Shown: positions 13,657-14,916 of the stretch, one piece after another
Position numbering within the stretch: position 1 is the first letter of the stretch
Layout of the letters: the number at the start of each line of letters is the position of its first letter
Origin: Alphaproteobacteria bacterium
GTDB taxonomy: Bacteria > Pseudomonadota > Alphaproteobacteria > Rickettsiales > UBA6187
Direction of reading: 5' to 3'
Length of the DNA: 14,916 bases
Assembly (NCBI GenBank): GCA_024280585.1
Contig: JAJRPW010000153.1
Span: forward strand, 1 to 14,916
Position numbers and translations under genes: made by a program
The notes under the pieces: generated by a model
What the model was told of the DNA's origin: nothing
What the model saw: only the letters and a program-made list of their open reading frames with translations
Databases searched by the model: none

Positions 13657-14916
13657 AACCGCAAAAGTTTTTTCTTTATATCCTCAATGGACACATTTTT
13701 ATCCTCATTATATCTGATCACTCGGTTCCACTGAAAACCGGCCTCAGCTTTCCGCCCCTGTTTCCAGTATATATCGCCTAAATGGTCATTAACCACCGAA
13801 TCATACGGCGTTATTTCCGCCGCTCTTTCAAGATATATCGACGCTTTGTCATATTCATTTAATTTATACAAAGCCCAGCCCATACTATCGATTATCTGCG
13901 CGTCATTTGGCCTGGCTTTCACTGCGGTTTCTATCATTTCTTTTGCTTGCACCACATTTTTATTGCGATCAATCCAGCTATAACCCAAATAATTCAGAAC
14001 TTCCGGCTGATTAGGCTGTAATTCCAGGGCTTTTTGCAAATCTTTTTCCGCTTTTTCCCACTGTTTAGAGCGCTCATAACAAATGCCCCGGGCAAAAAAT
14101 ATGGGCCAGTTTTTCGGCTCTACAACCTCTATTTTCTGTACTATTTTTTCATATATCTTAGCTGCCTCAGCAAATTCTGAATCACGACGCAAAAGATCCG
14201 CCAACGTCAAAAGGGCTGTATAAATTTTAGGATTAGCCTTGGATACCTCCAATAATTGTTTTTTTGCAGCGGATTTTTTTTTCAAAATGTACAAGTCTTC
14301 CGCCATATTTACCCTAGCAGTGTAATAAAAATCTGATTTTTTACTGATGGATTTATATATTTTCACAGATTTTTTAAAGTCTTTGTTTTCTTCGTAATAA
14401 GTTGCCAGCATGATTTTTGATTCATCATTATTTGGTTTTAGCGATAAAATCATCCGTAAATAAACGATTTTTTCATCGTTAAAACTATTGCCATACAAAG
14501 CCCTAACTGATTCTTCCAATATCGAAGAAACACCATAATTTATCGTTGGTATATCTTTTTTTGCTACCATTTTTTGCCTAAAATGATTTAGTTGTGGATG
14601 TTGTTTGTAATAAATTGCATATATTTTCTGTGCTTTTTCCGGCTTATCTATCCTTCGGAAAAAATTTCCGGCATCGCGCGCCAGGCTATAAGACACGATT
14701 GACCGACCGTTTACGGCCTTATCATACTCCTTCTCAGCTCCGGTCAAATCACCCGTCACCTCAGAAATCAAAGCTTTTTGGTAGCGTAAAAATGTCACGG
14801 GACCATCATCTTTTTTCAGCAATTCATCAAGTGCCGCTTGTGATATTGCCGATTCTTTTTTGCCGACTTTCACCCAGATTTTTAAAAACGGAACTATAAT
14901 TAAATCAACACCGGAC
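13653..14916 (-). CDS. Tetratricopeptide repeat protein upstream of ispE (5' end outside window)
   Basis: The frame is open to the window edge (420 residues visible). A GTG at 14873 could be read as a start, but the 14 codons before it have no stop and the protein is repeat-built throughout, so the real start lies beyond the window. The visible part is a chain of TPR helices. The C-terminal third has the strongly conserved form found next to ispE in many alphaproteobacteria: VLNYLGYSWIDRN, AKEMIETAVKARPNDAQIID, SMGWALYKLNEYDKASIYLE and NDHLGDIYWKQGRKAEAGFQW. Such proteins are usually exported or membrane-attached, which cannot be judged without the N-terminus. TPRs mediate protein contacts; the partner is unknown. 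It ends in an ATGA overlap with ispE. Confidence 0.9.
   Translation of the reverse strand, partial: SGVDLIIVPFLKIWVKVGKKESAISQAALDELLKKDDGPVTFLRYQKALISEVTGDLTGAEKEYDKAVNGRSIVSYSLARDAGNFFRRIDKPEKAQKIYAIYYKQHPQLNHFRQKMVAKKDIPTINYGVSSILEESVRALYGNSFNDEKIVYLRMILSLKPNNDESKIMLATYYEENKDFKKSVKIYKSISKKSDFYYTARVNMAEDLYILKKKSAAKKQLLEVSKANPKIYTALLTLADLLRRDSEFAEAAKIYEKIVQKIEVVEPKNWPIFFARGICYERSKQWEKAEKDLQKALELQPNQPEVLNYLGYSWIDRNKNVVQAKEMIETAVKARPNDAQIIDSMGWALYKLNEYDKASIYLERAAEITPYDSVVNDHLGDIYWKQGRKAEAGFQWNRVIRYNEDKNVSIEDIKKKLLRL

Noticed and set aside
14871..14873. GTG as the start of the TPR gene
   Set aside because: The frame has no stop between this codon and the window edge, and family members have more N-terminal repeats. 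The gene is cut by the window.

Overview
The window reads as chromosomal backbone of an AT-rich alphaproteobacterium. Every gene has a familiar alphaproteobacterial housekeeping relative: FtsQ with a typical POTRA domain, a CobT-type VWA protein, a PHB-type 3-hydroxybutyrate dehydrogenase, a TPR protein coupled to ispE, and the PolB-related exonuclease family. ftsQ-ftsA is separated both from the mur/ddl cluster and from ftsZ, and the long gaps carry short palindromic repeats. Both features fit a Rickettsiales- or Holosporales-like lineage, but no marker here settles the taxonomy.

Layout. 1-1144 (+): the 3' part of a pseudouridine synthase gene (rluB type), then rsmD, closed by a strong hairpin at 1147-1186. 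1221-3841 (+): ftsQ, ftsA and an HPP-family membrane protein in tight succession. 3838-5643 (-): cobT, convergent with the HPP gene and overlapping it by 4 bases. 5759-6772 (+): asd, divergent from cobT; the 115-base gap holds a perfect 24-bp palindrome and an extended -10 promoter. 6778-8088 (-): an exported M48 metalloprotease with TPRs, convergent with asd. 8089-8425: a 337-base gap filled by two adjacent repeat elements. 8426-9256 (+): predicted 3'-5' exonuclease. 9257-11820 (-): an exported pentapeptide-repeat protein translationally coupled to 3-hydroxybutyrate dehydrogenase. 11821-12074: a 254-base gap with a second copy of one of the repeat elements. 12075-12836 (+): membrane-anchored DsbA-like oxidoreductase. 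12802-14916 (-): a TPR protein, cut by the window edge, coupled to ispE.

Functions. The genes cover rRNA modification (rluB, rsmD), septation (ftsQ, ftsA), the aspartate pathway that leads to diaminopimelate and hence peptidoglycan (asd), isoprenoid precursors (ispE), envelope quality control (M48 protease, DsbA-like protein) and storage-carbon metabolism (3-hydroxybutyrate dehydrogenase). Four convergent gene pairs end within 5 bases of each other or overlap, with no room for a terminator between them.

The most unusual content is intergenic. Two repeats, 8275-8398 and 11950-12053, share termini, an internal core and a long imperfect inverted-repeat stem. Six stem pairs differ between the copies by double substitutions that keep pairing, and both copies keep the same two mismatches. 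The first copy abuts a separate 140-bp MITE-like element with perfect inverted termini flanked by TA, which seems to have inserted into the TA at the repeat's edge. Both repeats lie in divergent gaps, and one of them supplies a likely promoter at its end.
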